NCBI GenBank assembly: GCA_038254435.1
Contig: JBBSGD010000004.1
Location: 1 to 64,000 of the forward strand
DNA length: 64,000 nt
DNA from: JBBSGD01 sp038254435
Lineage (GTDB): Bacteria > Actinomycetota > CADDZG01 > WHSQ01
Direction of reading: 5' to 3'
The position numbers were made by a program, and so were the translations under genes. Position 1 is the stretch's first letter. The number at the start of each line of letters is the position of its first letter. The notes beneath the pieces were generated by a model. The model was not told the DNA's origin and searched no databases. It saw only the letters and a list, made by a program, of their open reading frames with translations. Shown piece by piece: positions 52,302-62,086 of this stretch.

Positions 52302-52877
52302 CTAGCTTTCGTTGGGGGCTTCGAGGGCAAGGAGGCGGGCTTTGAGCGCGAGACCTCCACCGTAGCCGGTGAGGGAGCCGTCGCTGCCGATCACGCGGTG
52401 GCAGGGAACGATGATCGGCAGGGGATTGCGAGCGTTGGCGCCTCCCACGGCGCGGGCTCGATCGGGCTGCAACAGGGCGCGCGCCAGCTCCGCGTAGCTG
52501 CGCGTCTCGCCGTAGGGAATCCCGGCAACCAGCGCCCACACCGCCCGGTCCCAGGCGCTGCCATGCGGGGCCAGGGGGAGATCGAAGGTGGTGCGGGCGC
52601 CGGCAAAGTAGGCGCCGAGCTGCTCGACCGTCTCTTCGAAAGGGGCCACGGCTGGTGTCCAGCCTTCGGGATCGCGATGGCGTCCGGGCAGGCAGAGCAG
52701 GTGAAGCGCCTCCTTGTCCCCGGCGAGCTGCAGCTCGCCGAAAGGGCTGACCCACGTTCTATAGAAGGTGGTCATCGCCGGGCTCCGTGACCGGCTCGAG
52801 CGCCGGGAGCTCCTGCTTGCGTTCCGAACGGCTCGCTCTAGGCGCAACTCGGGGCTGTGGCGCTGGGCGTCGTTCAT
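52302..52877 (-). CDS. ogt: Methylated-DNA-protein-cysteine methyltransferase
   Basis: Ogt removes alkyl groups from O6-guanine by transferring them to its own Cys, in the motif IIVPCHRVIGSDGSLTGYGG. The helix-turn-helix region has GIPYGETRSYAELARAL. ATG at 52877 has a strong AAGGAG seven bases upstream but adds a 34-residue basic, Ser/Arg-rich segment before MTTFYRTW; ATG at 52775 would give the usual 157-residue enzyme. It converges on the alkA fusion gene, and together they form an alkylation-repair pair. Confidence 0.9.
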   Translation of the reverse strand: MNDAQRHSPELRLERAVRNASRSSRRSSRSRSPAMTTFYRTWVSPFGELQLAGDKEALHLLCLPGRHRDPEGWTPAVAPFEETVEQLGAYFAGARTTFDLPLAPHGSAWDRAVWALVAGIPYGETRSYAELARALLQPDRARAVGGANARNPLPIIVPCHRVIGSDGSLTGYGGGLALKARLLALEAPNES

Positions 52878-53231
52878 CGTCTTCTCCTTCGGATTGAATC
52901 TCTCGAAGACAAGACGCTCGTCACCACGGAAAACGTGAGATCGTTCCGGCAATTCCGTAGCCCGCGGCTCTTTTCTGCCGGCCCGGCGTGGGCACGATCG
53001 TCAGCGGCCTGAGCTCATCGAAAGTGACGATGCCCTTGGCCCCCGACGCACCATCCGCTCGAAGCGCCCGGTCGCGGTTTCGATGAGCTCTGGAACCCGC
53101 AGCACAGCTTCCTCCTCTCGATGGCCTTTGAGATGTTGCCTGCCTAAGACCGGGTCCTAGGCACGACCTCTGAGACCGCAGCTGGCGCAACCGCCACGGT
53201 CGGCGGCAGAGGCAGACAAGCCAAGGCGATC
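52878..53231. other. Stretch without a supported gene
   Basis: No ORF here has convincing family features. A minus-strand ORF (52921-53190) has no recognisable domain and coding-unlike composition. The right part probably contains the decayed upstream portion of the DUF3618-like remnant. Confidence 0.4.
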
Positions 53232-53495
53232 GCTGAGGACAATCCGCTCGGATTCGCCATCGGAGCGGCCGCGGTGGGGCTTTCTTACCGGACTGCTCCT
53301 ACCCTCCACCCTGGTCGAGGACGAGAAGCTGGGCCCGATTGCTGACGATGTCAAGCAAGCCGCGGGTGGACACCGGCAAGCAGGTTGCTCAGGGATGCCA
53401 CGCAGGCGGCGACGGAGCGGCTCAAGGAGGAGGGGGCTTCCCAGGCGGAGGCGATACGCGACTCGGCGCAGAGCCGGGCCGACGACATCGGCTGA
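53232..53495 (+). pseudogene. Remnant of a DUF3618/YtxH-like gene with several frameshifts
   Basis: Read in pieces, the sequence gives NPLGFAIGAAAVG, then GFLTGLLLPSTLVEDEKLG and PIADDVKQAA, then VDTGKQVAQ, then DATQAATERLKEEGASQAEA and RADDIG before the stop at 53493-53495. This is the membrane helix and amphipathic tail of DUF3618-type proteins. At least three changes of frame are needed, each next to a short G run, so the gene is decayed or badly sequenced. The N-terminal domain was not found. Confidence 0.6.
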
Positions 53496-53711
53496 CGGCC
53501 TTTCATTGACCGGCCACACTTGAGCAGAGGGCGAATGAGGAGTCGACGCTGCTTCCCGGGCACGATGGCCGACTTTGGGTAGCCGCCGAGCAGCTTCCTC
53601 GGAGTCACCGGCTTCTAGCGCGCGATGAAACGACACCATGTGGTTCAGCTGCTGCTCGAAAGAGGCGCGGCCTGAGCGTTTGCCCGCCTCGCAAGGGGGT
53701 AGCCCGGCTAC

Positions 53712-54668
53712 ATGGCACGAGCAGGCGATGAACGACCTATAGAGACGATCGACGAGGTCCCTCCTCCTCAAGAGGGATCGCCCGCCGAGCTCGACAGGCG
53801 CAGCTGGGTTGCCAGCATGAAGCGCACGGTCAAGGAGGTGAAGGCGGACAGGATCACCTTCACGGCCGGAGCCCTTGCCTATTACTGGTTCCTCGCCCTG
53901 TTCCCGGCCATGATCGCCCTCATCGGCGTGGTCACGCTGGCGAAGATCCCGGCCAAGACGGTCGACTCTCTCGTTTCCGGGATCGAGAAGACCCTTCCCC
54001 ATGGCGCCGCCGACGTCCTGACATCTGCGGTGACTGCCGCGTCCAAGCAGACGGGTGGAGGACTGATCGCGCTCATCATTGGTCTTGCGATCGCGGTATG
54101 GAGCGCTTCGTCGGGCATGGCCGCCCTTACGACCGCACTCAACGTCGCTTACGACGTCCCCGAGGATCGGAAGTTGATCCCGAAGCGCCTCAACGCGCTG
54201 TGGCTGATGGTGATCACCCTTATCTTGGGAGGCATCGCCGCGGGATTGCTCGTGTTCGGGGAACCGATCGGGACCTTCATCGAGCAGCACATCTCGATCG
54301 CGGGTGGGGCCTTCGTCTGGGTGTGGACGATCGTGCGATGGGTGGCGACGATCCTCGCGATCACGGTCTTGTTCTCCGCGCTCTATTTCTGGGGGCCCAA
54401 GCGAGACAATCCGAAGTGGACGTGGGTCAGTCCGGGCGGGGTCCTCGGGGTGCTCATCTGGCTGGCCGCCTCAGTCGGACTCTCCTTCTACGTCTCCGCT
54501 TCGGGGTCCTACACCGAGACCTACGGAGCTCTCGCCGGGGTGGCCATCATGATCCTGTGGCTCTATCTGACCGGACTCGCCCTACTCATCGGTGCCGAGT
54601 TAAACGCGGAGCTGGAACGCGAGAATAAGGTCGAGACAGGGCAGACGGCCGGGCCCTACGCAGCCTGA
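53712..54668 (+). CDS. YihY/BrkB-family inner membrane protein, 318 aa
   Basis: The family opening is clear (RITFTAGALAYYWFLALFPA). Six hydrophobic helices follow, with the typical WSASSGMAALTTALNVAYDV segment and a final LALLIGAELNAELER. The function is uncertain (once thought to be RNase BN); it is a transporter-like membrane protein. ATG at 53712 begins an acidic 30-residue lead. It is the only intact gene between ogt and the tRNA with a well-known family. Confidence 0.9.
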   Translation: MARAGDERPIETIDEVPPPQEGSPAELDRRSWVASMKRTVKEVKADRITFTAGALAYYWFLALFPAMIALIGVVTLAKIPAKTVDSLVSGIEKTLPHGAADVLTSAVTAASKQTGGGLIALIIGLAIAVWSASSGMAALTTALNVAYDVPEDRKLIPKRLNALWLMVITLILGGIAAGLLVFGEPIGTFIEQHISIAGGAFVWVWTIVRWVATILAITVLFSALYFWGPKRDNPKWTWVSPGGVLGVLIWLAASVGLSFYVSASGSYTETYGALAGVAIMILWLYLTGLALLIGAELNAELERENKVETGQTAGPYAA

Positions 54669-54913
54669 CCAGTGGTCGTTCCTTGCCGCTGCTCTTGTCG
54701 AACGCCGTCTGACACTGAAGGGCCGCGGTGCTGTCTCTATGCGCGACGCCCGCTCGACACTTGGCTGGCGCGAAAAGCCGGCCCATCACCGCCAGCCGCG
54801 CCTGCTGCCGGCTGACCCCCCCCGTCCCATCAGCCGCCAGCTCGGCGCCGACGCCTATCGAGGAGAGGCAGTTCGACACCCTGACCCCGGGCTCTGCGAC
54901 TGTTCGGTCCCGT

Positions 54914-55282
54914 GTGAGACACCGAGTTGACTTCACCGACGAGCAGCTCGGAGCCGTGCACGAGGCTCTGCGCTTCCTGCTCAAGGACGACCGCCTTCAG
55001 GACGAGCTAGTGCCTTTGCGGCAGGCCTACAAGCGCATACGTAAAGCCGCCGAGGCAAGCCTCTGCGTCGACTGCGGCGCGCGCTGGGCGACGCGGAAGA
55101 GCCGCTGTAGTCGCTGTTACAGCGGAAGCGACGAAGGGAGCCTTCCGGTTCATAGGGGGAGTGGCCTACATCTCTCCGACGTCCACCTTCACGGCGCGGT
55201 CGGGGTGACCGGCGAGCTGGTCGGCGAGCGCGAGCCGGCGAAAGGCCGTGCGGCGGTTGACTCCAAGCTCAGCCGCAACTAG
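54914..55282 (+). CDS. Hypothetical protein with CxxC pairs, 122 aa
   Basis: The first half is helical and charged (DEQLGAVHEALRFLLKDDRL). A zinc-ribbon-like segment follows with CVDC and CSRC. The last 55 residues overlap an ORF on the other strand and look less protein-like, so the gene may be truncated or misread at its end. The family is not recognised. GTG at 54914 begins VRHRVDFTDEQ. It lies in the degenerate stretch before the tRNA. Confidence 0.35.
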   Translation: MRHRVDFTDEQLGAVHEALRFLLKDDRLQDELVPLRQAYKRIRKAAEASLCVDCGARWATRKSRCSRCYSGSDEGSLPVHRGSGLHLSDVHLHGAVGVTGELVGEREPAKGRAAVDSKLSRN

Positions 55283-55348
55283 TGCCACTGGGGCACTAGT
55301 CTCTAGATCAGTGACGCGGTGCGAGCACGCCATCCGGCTCAACCTCAT
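55166..55348 (-). CDS. Small helix-turn-helix ORF, 60 aa, possible fragment
   Basis: VALVAAELGVNRRTAFRRLALA has the shape of a helix-turn-helix. The product is only 60 residues long and overlaps the end of the CxxC ORF on the other strand. It may be a remnant of a mobile element that entered beside the tRNA gene. No integrase is visible. The call is low because both strands here are open. Confidence 0.3.
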   Translation of the reverse strand: MRLSRMACSHRVTDLETSAPVALVAAELGVNRRTAFRRLALADQLAGHPDRAVKVDVGEM

Positions 55349-55760
55349 CCGGCGTCACCTCGGTCCGATTGCGTGGGCCAAGGCCTCGCGGCGGCTGCTA
55401 GAGATTCGCGGCGTCATTCCGCGCACCTCTGCCTTGCTCGACTTCACGTAGCCGGCCACCTCCACGACCCACACACCCCTGCCGCGCGGTGGCAGGCGGT
55501 CACCTCGGGCCGCTCGAGCCCTGCCCGCATGGCCCGCTCAAGGGCTCTCAAATGTGCTAGGGGCCGGTCGAACTCGGGGATGGCGAAGGTGAGGGTGACT
55601 CGTACACGCTCAAGGCTCGCGGCGGGCGTGAGACTGTCTCAAGAGTCCGCGGATAGTCCGCGAGAAGCTCAAACATGCCCCTAACAACGCGAAAAGCTGC
55701 TGAATGACTTGGTACCGCAATCCGGGCCGCTGAACTGCGGAAATACCACTCTATAAGGGG
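55349..55760. other. Stretch without a supported gene, left of the tRNA
   Basis: A short plus-strand ORF (55248-55451) ends in IRRHLGPIAWAKASRRLLEI, reminiscent of phage or plasmid proteins, but it overlaps the HTH ORF. The rest shows a small GCGGA/TCCGC inverted repeat near 55650 and nothing else recognisable. Confidence 0.35.
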
Positions 55761-55831
55761 AGCGGGTGAGGGGAATCGAACCCCCGTCACTAGCTTGGGA
55801 AGCTAGAGCTCTGCCATTGAGCTACACCCGC
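55761..55831 (-). tRNA. tRNA-Gly (anticodon CCC)
   Basis: The acceptor stem GCGGGTG/CACCCGC, D-arm GCTC-GAGC, anticodon stem CTAGC/GCTAG with loop TTCCCAA (anticodon CCC) and a T-arm with GTTCGATTC fold into a normal cloverleaf of 71 bases, discriminator T included. CCA is not encoded. It marks the right edge of the accessory stretch. Confidence 0.95.
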
Positions 55832-55976
55832 GTGCCGGCCGGATTATAGGGGAGCGTGAGAGCGCACAGCATGCCGGGGGCCAAGAACGGCCGGCAATGG
55901 GTTGCACATGGGTAGACTCCTGCACGTTAACAAGCGGCCACCTACTTCCGGCGCGGGCCGGGCAGGAGCAGCAAAG

Positions 55977-56537
55977 ATGATTCTCTCGGACCGAGACATT
56001 CGCGCGGCCCTCGCGACGGCCCGCATCGGCATCGAGCCGGTCGACGTGGCCGACGTACAGCCGTCTTCGGTGGACCTTCACGTCGATCGTTTCTTTCGCA
56101 CCTTCCACAACGCGCGCCATCCCTTCATCGACGTCAAGAAGCCTATGGAGGATCTCACCGAGCTCGTCGAGGTCACCGACTCGGAGCCCTTCATCCTTCA
56201 TCCCGGGGAGTTCGTTCTGGGTTCGACGTGCGAGTACGTGCGCTTGCCCAACGACCTCGTCGCGCGCCTCGAGGGCAAGAGCTCGCTCGGACGGCTCGGC
56301 CTGCTCATCCACTCGACGGCCGGGTACGTCGATCCGGGGTTCGAGGGCCACCTCACCCTCGAGCTGTCAAACGTCGCCAACCTGCCGATCACCATCTACG
56401 CGGACATGAAGATCGGTCAGATCAGCTTCTTCCAGCTCACGTCCGCAGCCGAGAACCCGTACGGCTCGAGCAAGGTCGGCTCCAAGTACCAGGGCCAGCG
56501 CGGCCCCACTCCATCGCGCTACTACGAGAACTTCTGA
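55977..56537 (+). CDS. dcd: dCTP deaminase
   Basis: Dcd deaminates dCTP towards dUTP for dTMP synthesis; in mycobacteria the homologue also hydrolyses dUTP. The family features are MILSDRDIRAAL, VDLHVDRFFRTF, LEGKSSLGRLGLLIHSTAG with the catalytic Glu region after it (GFEGHLTLELSN), and the C-terminal QGQRGPTPSRYYENF. ATG at 55977 has AGGAG eight bases upstream, giving 186 residues; the ORF to 55902 is not supported. Confidence 0.95.
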   Translation: MILSDRDIRAALATARIGIEPVDVADVQPSSVDLHVDRFFRTFHNARHPFIDVKKPMEDLTELVEVTDSEPFILHPGEFVLGSTCEYVRLPNDLVARLEGKSSLGRLGLLIHSTAGYVDPGFEGHLTLELSNVANLPITIYADMKIGQISFFQLTSAAENPYGSSKVGSKYQGQRGPTPSRYYENF

Positions 56538-56569
56538 AGCCTTCCAAACGCAAGTGCCACGCGGCGGCC

Positions 56570-57358
56570 TTAGCTGCGGTCGGTCCAGGCCAGAAAGCGG
56601 TCGATGACGCCGCGGTCGCCGAATATGTCGAGCCCGTCCACCGGGATGCGCCCCCACAGCAGCAGGACGAAGTCCGATGCTGAGGCGCGCACAGCAACGT
56701 CCGCCTTGGCGTGGCCGTGCTCTACCTCTATTCCCTGGTCGAGCAGCGTAACTACCCACTCCCCGTCGCCGCCGGTCTCGTGCAGGTGGAGCGTCTCGCC
56801 CGCCCCGCCGAGAGCCTCGGCGCGCCCGGCCCCGACCTGGGCTTGCTGCGCGACGAGAAAGGTGTCGAAGAACTCGTCTACCCCGTCGCGAGCCAGGGCC
56901 GCGGGCTCTATGGGGCGCCCGTCGCCGGTGGCGTCCTCGGCATCCCAGCGGTGCACACTCGTCTCGTGGGCCATGCGGCGCGGGACGAACGACGCCGACT
57001 GGTACGGGGACCACGACCACATCGGCTGTGCCGGGTCGCTCGCTTCGATGCCGGCGACGAGCGACTCGATGCCGTCGCGCACCCACACGCCGAGATCGTC
57101 GCCGGGCTCCAACCCGGGCGGTTCGGGGGCGGCTTTGACCTCCTCGTAGGTAGTGAGCGGGGTGGTCAGCACGATCGTCCAGAAGCGATGGACCTCACCG
57201 GTGTGCAGCAGGAGGGCGCGCAGATCCCACTCGGGGCACGAGGGAACGCGCGTGTCGAGAGGCTCGGACGCGGCCGCCGCAAAGCGCTCTCCGTCAGAGC
57301 GCAGCGCGGCGATGTATTCGGCGCGCGTCAACGAGCCGGGCGCAAGCGAGCTGTGCAT
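56570..57358 (-). CDS. Maleylpyruvate isomerase-type, mycothiol-dependent family (DinB fold) protein, 262 aa
   Basis: The DinB/MDMPI helical bundle is recognised by CPEWDLRALLLHTGEVHRFW (metal-ligand His), AHETSVHRWDAEDATG and a C-terminal small domain with ASDFVLLLWGR. Family members use mycothiol as cofactor or thiol substrate; the reaction here is unknown. Presence of ino1 fits mycothiol use. ATG at 57358 has GGGAGAGG seven bases upstream and starts just after the stop of the Fe-S protein gene. Confidence 0.88.
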   Translation of the reverse strand: MHSSLAPGSLTRAEYIAALRSDGERFAAAASEPLDTRVPSCPEWDLRALLLHTGEVHRFWTIVLTTPLTTYEEVKAAPEPPGLEPGDDLGVWVRDGIESLVAGIEASDPAQPMWSWSPYQSASFVPRRMAHETSVHRWDAEDATGDGRPIEPAALARDGVDEFFDTFLVAQQAQVGAGRAEALGGAGETLHLHETGGDGEWVVTLLDQGIEVEHGHAKADVAVRASASDFVLLLWGRIPVDGLDIFGDRGVIDRFLAWTDRS

Positions 57359-57360
57359 GG

Positions 57361-59529
57361 CTAGTCCTCTCCCTCGGGCCGCCCGGTGCCGGCCTCGGTC
57401 GATTCGAGCAGGAGCTGAGCGACGTCGCGCACTACCATCTGCTCGTCGCCGTGGCGCTCTGCGATGCCGTCGGACAGCATGATGTTGCAGTACGGGCAGC
57501 CGACCGCGAGAGTGTCCGAGGCCGAGGCAAGCGCCTCGTCGGTACGTTCGATGTTCATCTTCTTGCCCATGCGCTCTTCCATCCACATGCGGCCCCCGCC
57601 GGCGCCGCAGCAGAAGGTCGAGTGTCCATGGCGGTGCATCTCACCGTAGGTGTTCCCGGGGATCGACTCGATGACCCGGCGTGCACCCTCCCACACGTCG
57701 TTGTGGCGCGCCAGGTAACAGGGATCGTGATAGGTCACCGAGCGTTCGCCGCCGCGGGCCGGGGTCAGCCGCCCCTCGGCCACGAGCTGGGCGAGGAACT
57801 CTGTGTGGTGCACGACCTCGAACTTGCCCCCGAACTGCGGGTACTCGTTGAACAGCGTGTTGAAGCAGTGGGGGCAGGTGGCGACGATCTTCTTGATCTT
57901 GCGGCCGTTCAGGGTGGCGATATTCTGCTCGGCGAGCATCTGGTAGATGTACTCGGCCCCCATGCGCCGGGCCGGGTCTCCCGTGCACGACTCCTCGGGC
58001 CCGAGGATGGCGAAGTCGACCCCGGCCATCTGCATGAGCTTGGCGAAGTCGTACACGACCTTCTTGTTGCGGTCGTCGAACGCCCCCGCGCAGCCCACCC
58101 AGAAAAGGACCTCGGCCCCGGGGTTGTCCTGCGCGAGGGGGATGTGCAGCTCTTGCTGTTTGGAGCTGCCCCTCGTCCACTCGGTGCGCGCCTGCGGCGG
58201 CTGTCCCCACGGGTTTCCTGTCGTCTCGAGGTTCTGCAGGGCGCTTTGCATCTCTTTGGGAAAGCGCGACTCGCCCATCACGAGGTTGCGGCGCATGTCG
58301 ATAATCGTGTCGATGTGCTCGATGTTGACGGGACAGGCCTGAACGCACGCGCCGCAGGTGGTGCAGTCCCATATGACCTCGTCTTCGATTACCTCGGGAT
58401 TCAGCGGGGGTACCTGCTCGGTCAGCGCAGTCTGTAGCTGCGTCATGCCCTTGCGCTTGGCCGACAGCAATCCGCCGCCCTGCTCGAAGAGCTGGTCGCG
58501 CAGGTCCATGATGAGGAGCTTGGGCGACAGTGGCTTTCCCGTGTTCCACGCGGGGCACTGCGACTGGCAGCGGCCGCATTCCGTGCACGTGTAGGTGTCG
58601 AGCAGCTGCTTCCAAGTGAGGTCGGTGATCCTCGCGGCGCCGAAGGTCTCGTCCTCGCTCATCTGCTCGATGTCGAGGTGCATCGGCTTGAGCGCGCCCT
58701 TGGGCCTTTCCGAGGTGAACAGCACGTTGAAGGCGGCGGTGATGATGTGAAGGTGCTTGGAATAGGTGATGTAGATCAGAAACGCGAGGATGAGCGTGCA
58801 GTGGATCCACAGGAACGCGGTCGCGAGCGTGTGCGAAGCGGCACCCGAGGCCCCGCCGAAGAGGTGGGCGACGCCCCACGATAGCGGCGCCCAGGCGCGC
58901 TCGTAGGGGAAGGTGTTCGAATTGATCTGGACGGCGCGCGCCAGCGTGATGAATACCACGATGGCTCCGATGAGATAGAGGATGTACTCGGCCTCGATGG
59001 CATGGGACCCTCGGAAGCGGCCCGGGCGCTGCACGCGCCGGATCGCGAAGGCGGTTGCTACCCCGGCAGCGACCGCGAAGATGAAGAAGTCCTGCAGCGC
59101 GGCGAGCGGGCCCCAATGTCCGATCAGAGGAAGCGCAAAGCCCTCCTCGTAGATGGCTCCGAAGGCCTCGACGATTGTCGTCAACAGCACCAGAAAGCCC
59201 CAGAAGATGAAGAAGTGCATGACGCCGGGAACGGTCCACTGCAGGAGCTTGCGCTGGCCGAGCACCACGACCAGCTGATCTGTGAGCTTGCGACCCCATC
59301 GCTGCGGCACCCGGTCGTCACGCAGTCCGAGCTCGAGATACCCGATCAGGCGCCGGACCCTGACGGCGAAAGCCCCCAGCGTCGCAACTATGAGGACGGT
59401 TATCAGGATCTGCTCGACGTCGCACCCCTTCTTGCTCGGCGGAGGTCCGAGGACCGAAGCGAAGTATAGGTGGCCGCTGTCGCGGGCGCGGGAATAGGCG
59501 CCGCGCCCCCGAAGTTGACAATGATGCAC
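57361..59529 (-). CDS. Membrane Fe-S oxidoreductase with Hdr-like cysteine domains (Rv0338c-like)
   Basis: Several membrane helices come first (near VMHFFIFWGFLVLLTTIVEA). Two 4Fe-4S clusters follow (CTECGRCQSQCP and CTTCGACVQACP), then two CCG-type heterodisulfide-reductase domains (with FCCGAGGG and CPHCFNTL). It probably moves electrons between a quinone and an unknown partner. The conserved sequence begins at about 59418 (VEQILITVLIVATLG), where AAGGGG precedes a GTC codon. The only standard start, GTG 59529, lies upstream of a TATACT -10-like hexamer (59468-59463), so the real start is doubtful. Confidence 0.88.
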   Translation of the reverse strand: MHHCQLRGRGAYSRARDSGHLYFASVLGPPPSKKGCDVEQILITVLIVATLGAFAVRVRRLIGYLELGLRDDRVPQRWGRKLTDQLVVVLGQRKLLQWTVPGVMHFFIFWGFLVLLTTIVEAFGAIYEEGFALPLIGHWGPLAALQDFFIFAVAAGVATAFAIRRVQRPGRFRGSHAIEAEYILYLIGAIVVFITLARAVQINSNTFPYERAWAPLSWGVAHLFGGASGAASHTLATAFLWIHCTLILAFLIYITYSKHLHIITAAFNVLFTSERPKGALKPMHLDIEQMSEDETFGAARITDLTWKQLLDTYTCTECGRCQSQCPAWNTGKPLSPKLLIMDLRDQLFEQGGGLLSAKRKGMTQLQTALTEQVPPLNPEVIEDEVIWDCTTCGACVQACPVNIEHIDTIIDMRRNLVMGESRFPKEMQSALQNLETTGNPWGQPPQARTEWTRGSSKQQELHIPLAQDNPGAEVLFWVGCAGAFDDRNKKVVYDFAKLMQMAGVDFAILGPEESCTGDPARRMGAEYIYQMLAEQNIATLNGRKIKKIVATCPHCFNTLFNEYPQFGGKFEVVHHTEFLAQLVAEGRLTPARGGERSVTYHDPCYLARHNDVWEGARRVIESIPGNTYGEMHRHGHSTFCCGAGGGRMWMEERMGKKMNIERTDEALASASDTLAVGCPYCNIMLSDGIAERHGDEQMVVRDVAQLLLESTEAGTGRPEGED

Positions 59530-59543
59530 TCAACTTGCATTAT
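59514..59543 (+). promoter_or_regulatory. dnaK promoter with overlapping HspR (HAIR) operator
   Basis: TTGACA (59515-59520) and CATTAT (59538-59543) are separated by the optimal 17 bases. GTTGACA-N7-ACTCAAC (59514-59534) has the 7-7-7 layout of the HspR-associated inverted repeat CTTGAGT-N7-ACTCAAG, with a strong right arm and a weaker left arm. The operator covers the -35, so HspR should block polymerase; hspR is the last gene of the operon. Confidence 0.78.
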
Positions 59544-59600
59544 TGAGGACAACTCACATATGTGTCGCTCATTCAGTTCCCGAACCAGGAGGAAACAGAC

Positions 59601-61442
<1,842 letters not shown>

Positions 61443-62084
61443 ATGAGCGACCGCCGCAAGCCAGCACCGCACCTCACCGAGGACGACGGGCGCGAGCCCC
61501 GGATGCAGGTAACCGACAGGCGCAAGGGCGCGCTGCAAGGCGCGCCCCGCGCCGAGCCGCCCGGCGATGAGGGAGGCGAAGAAGCTCCCGCAGGGAACCC
61601 GGACGCGCCCGATCCGGTTGAGCCGGCGGACGCGGGGGAGTCACCGGCTCAGGTCAGCTATCTCGACGACCTCATGAGGCTGCAAGCGGAGTTCGACAAT
61701 TACCGCAAGCGCATGCTCAAGGAGCAGACGGGCATGGCGAAGCGAGCCTCAGGCCGGTTGATCGAACGCCTCCTGCCGATTCTCGACAACTTCCAAGCCG
61801 CGCTTGCGCACGGCGAGGGAGGGGCCGGGCTCGGGCTCATCTACAAAGAGCTGACCGGTGCCCTCGAAGCCGAGGGTCTGCAAGCCATCGAGGCCGAGGG
61901 CACACGCTTTGACCCGCGCATCCACGATGCCGTCGAGTCGCGCGAGTCGGACGAGGTGTCGGAGCCGGTCGTGGCCCAGGTCTACAGGCGCGGCTACCTG
62001 CTTCACGACAAGGTGCTGAGGCCCGCGATGGTCGTCGTGGCCCGGCCGCTGGAGAATGCAGATTCGCGACAAGCAGAAGGATAG
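61443..62084 (+). CDS. grpE: Nucleotide exchange factor GrpE
   Basis: GrpE releases ADP from DnaK. About 75 disordered residues precede the long helix (LMRLQAEFDNYRKRMLKEQ) and the C-terminal beta domain (FDPRIHDAVE, then VAQVYRRGYLLHDKVLRPA). It is 213 residues long, and its ATG directly follows the dnaK stop. Confidence 0.96.
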   Translation: MSDRRKPAPHLTEDDGREPRMQVTDRRKGALQGAPRAEPPGDEGGEEAPAGNPDAPDPVEPADAGESPAQVSYLDDLMRLQAEFDNYRKRMLKEQTGMAKRASGRLIERLLPILDNFQAALAHGEGGAGLGLIYKELTGALEAEGLQAIEAEGTRFDPRIHDAVESRESDEVSEPVVAQVYRRGYLLHDKVLRPAMVVVARPLENADSRQAEG

Positions 62085-62086
62085 CC

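Noticed and set aside
52921..53190. 89-residue minus-strand ORF after ogt
   Set aside because: No recognisable domain, unusual composition and no ribosome-binding site.
53157..54290. Minus-strand ORF of 377 aa opposite the BrkB gene
   Set aside because: It is antisense to BrkB. A short part (HMVSFHRALEAGDSEEAAR) looks protein-like, but it has no start, neighbours or family to support it.
59562..59600. Upstream extension of dnaK to an earlier ATG
   Set aside because: The family N-terminus and the AGGAGG site place the start at 59601.
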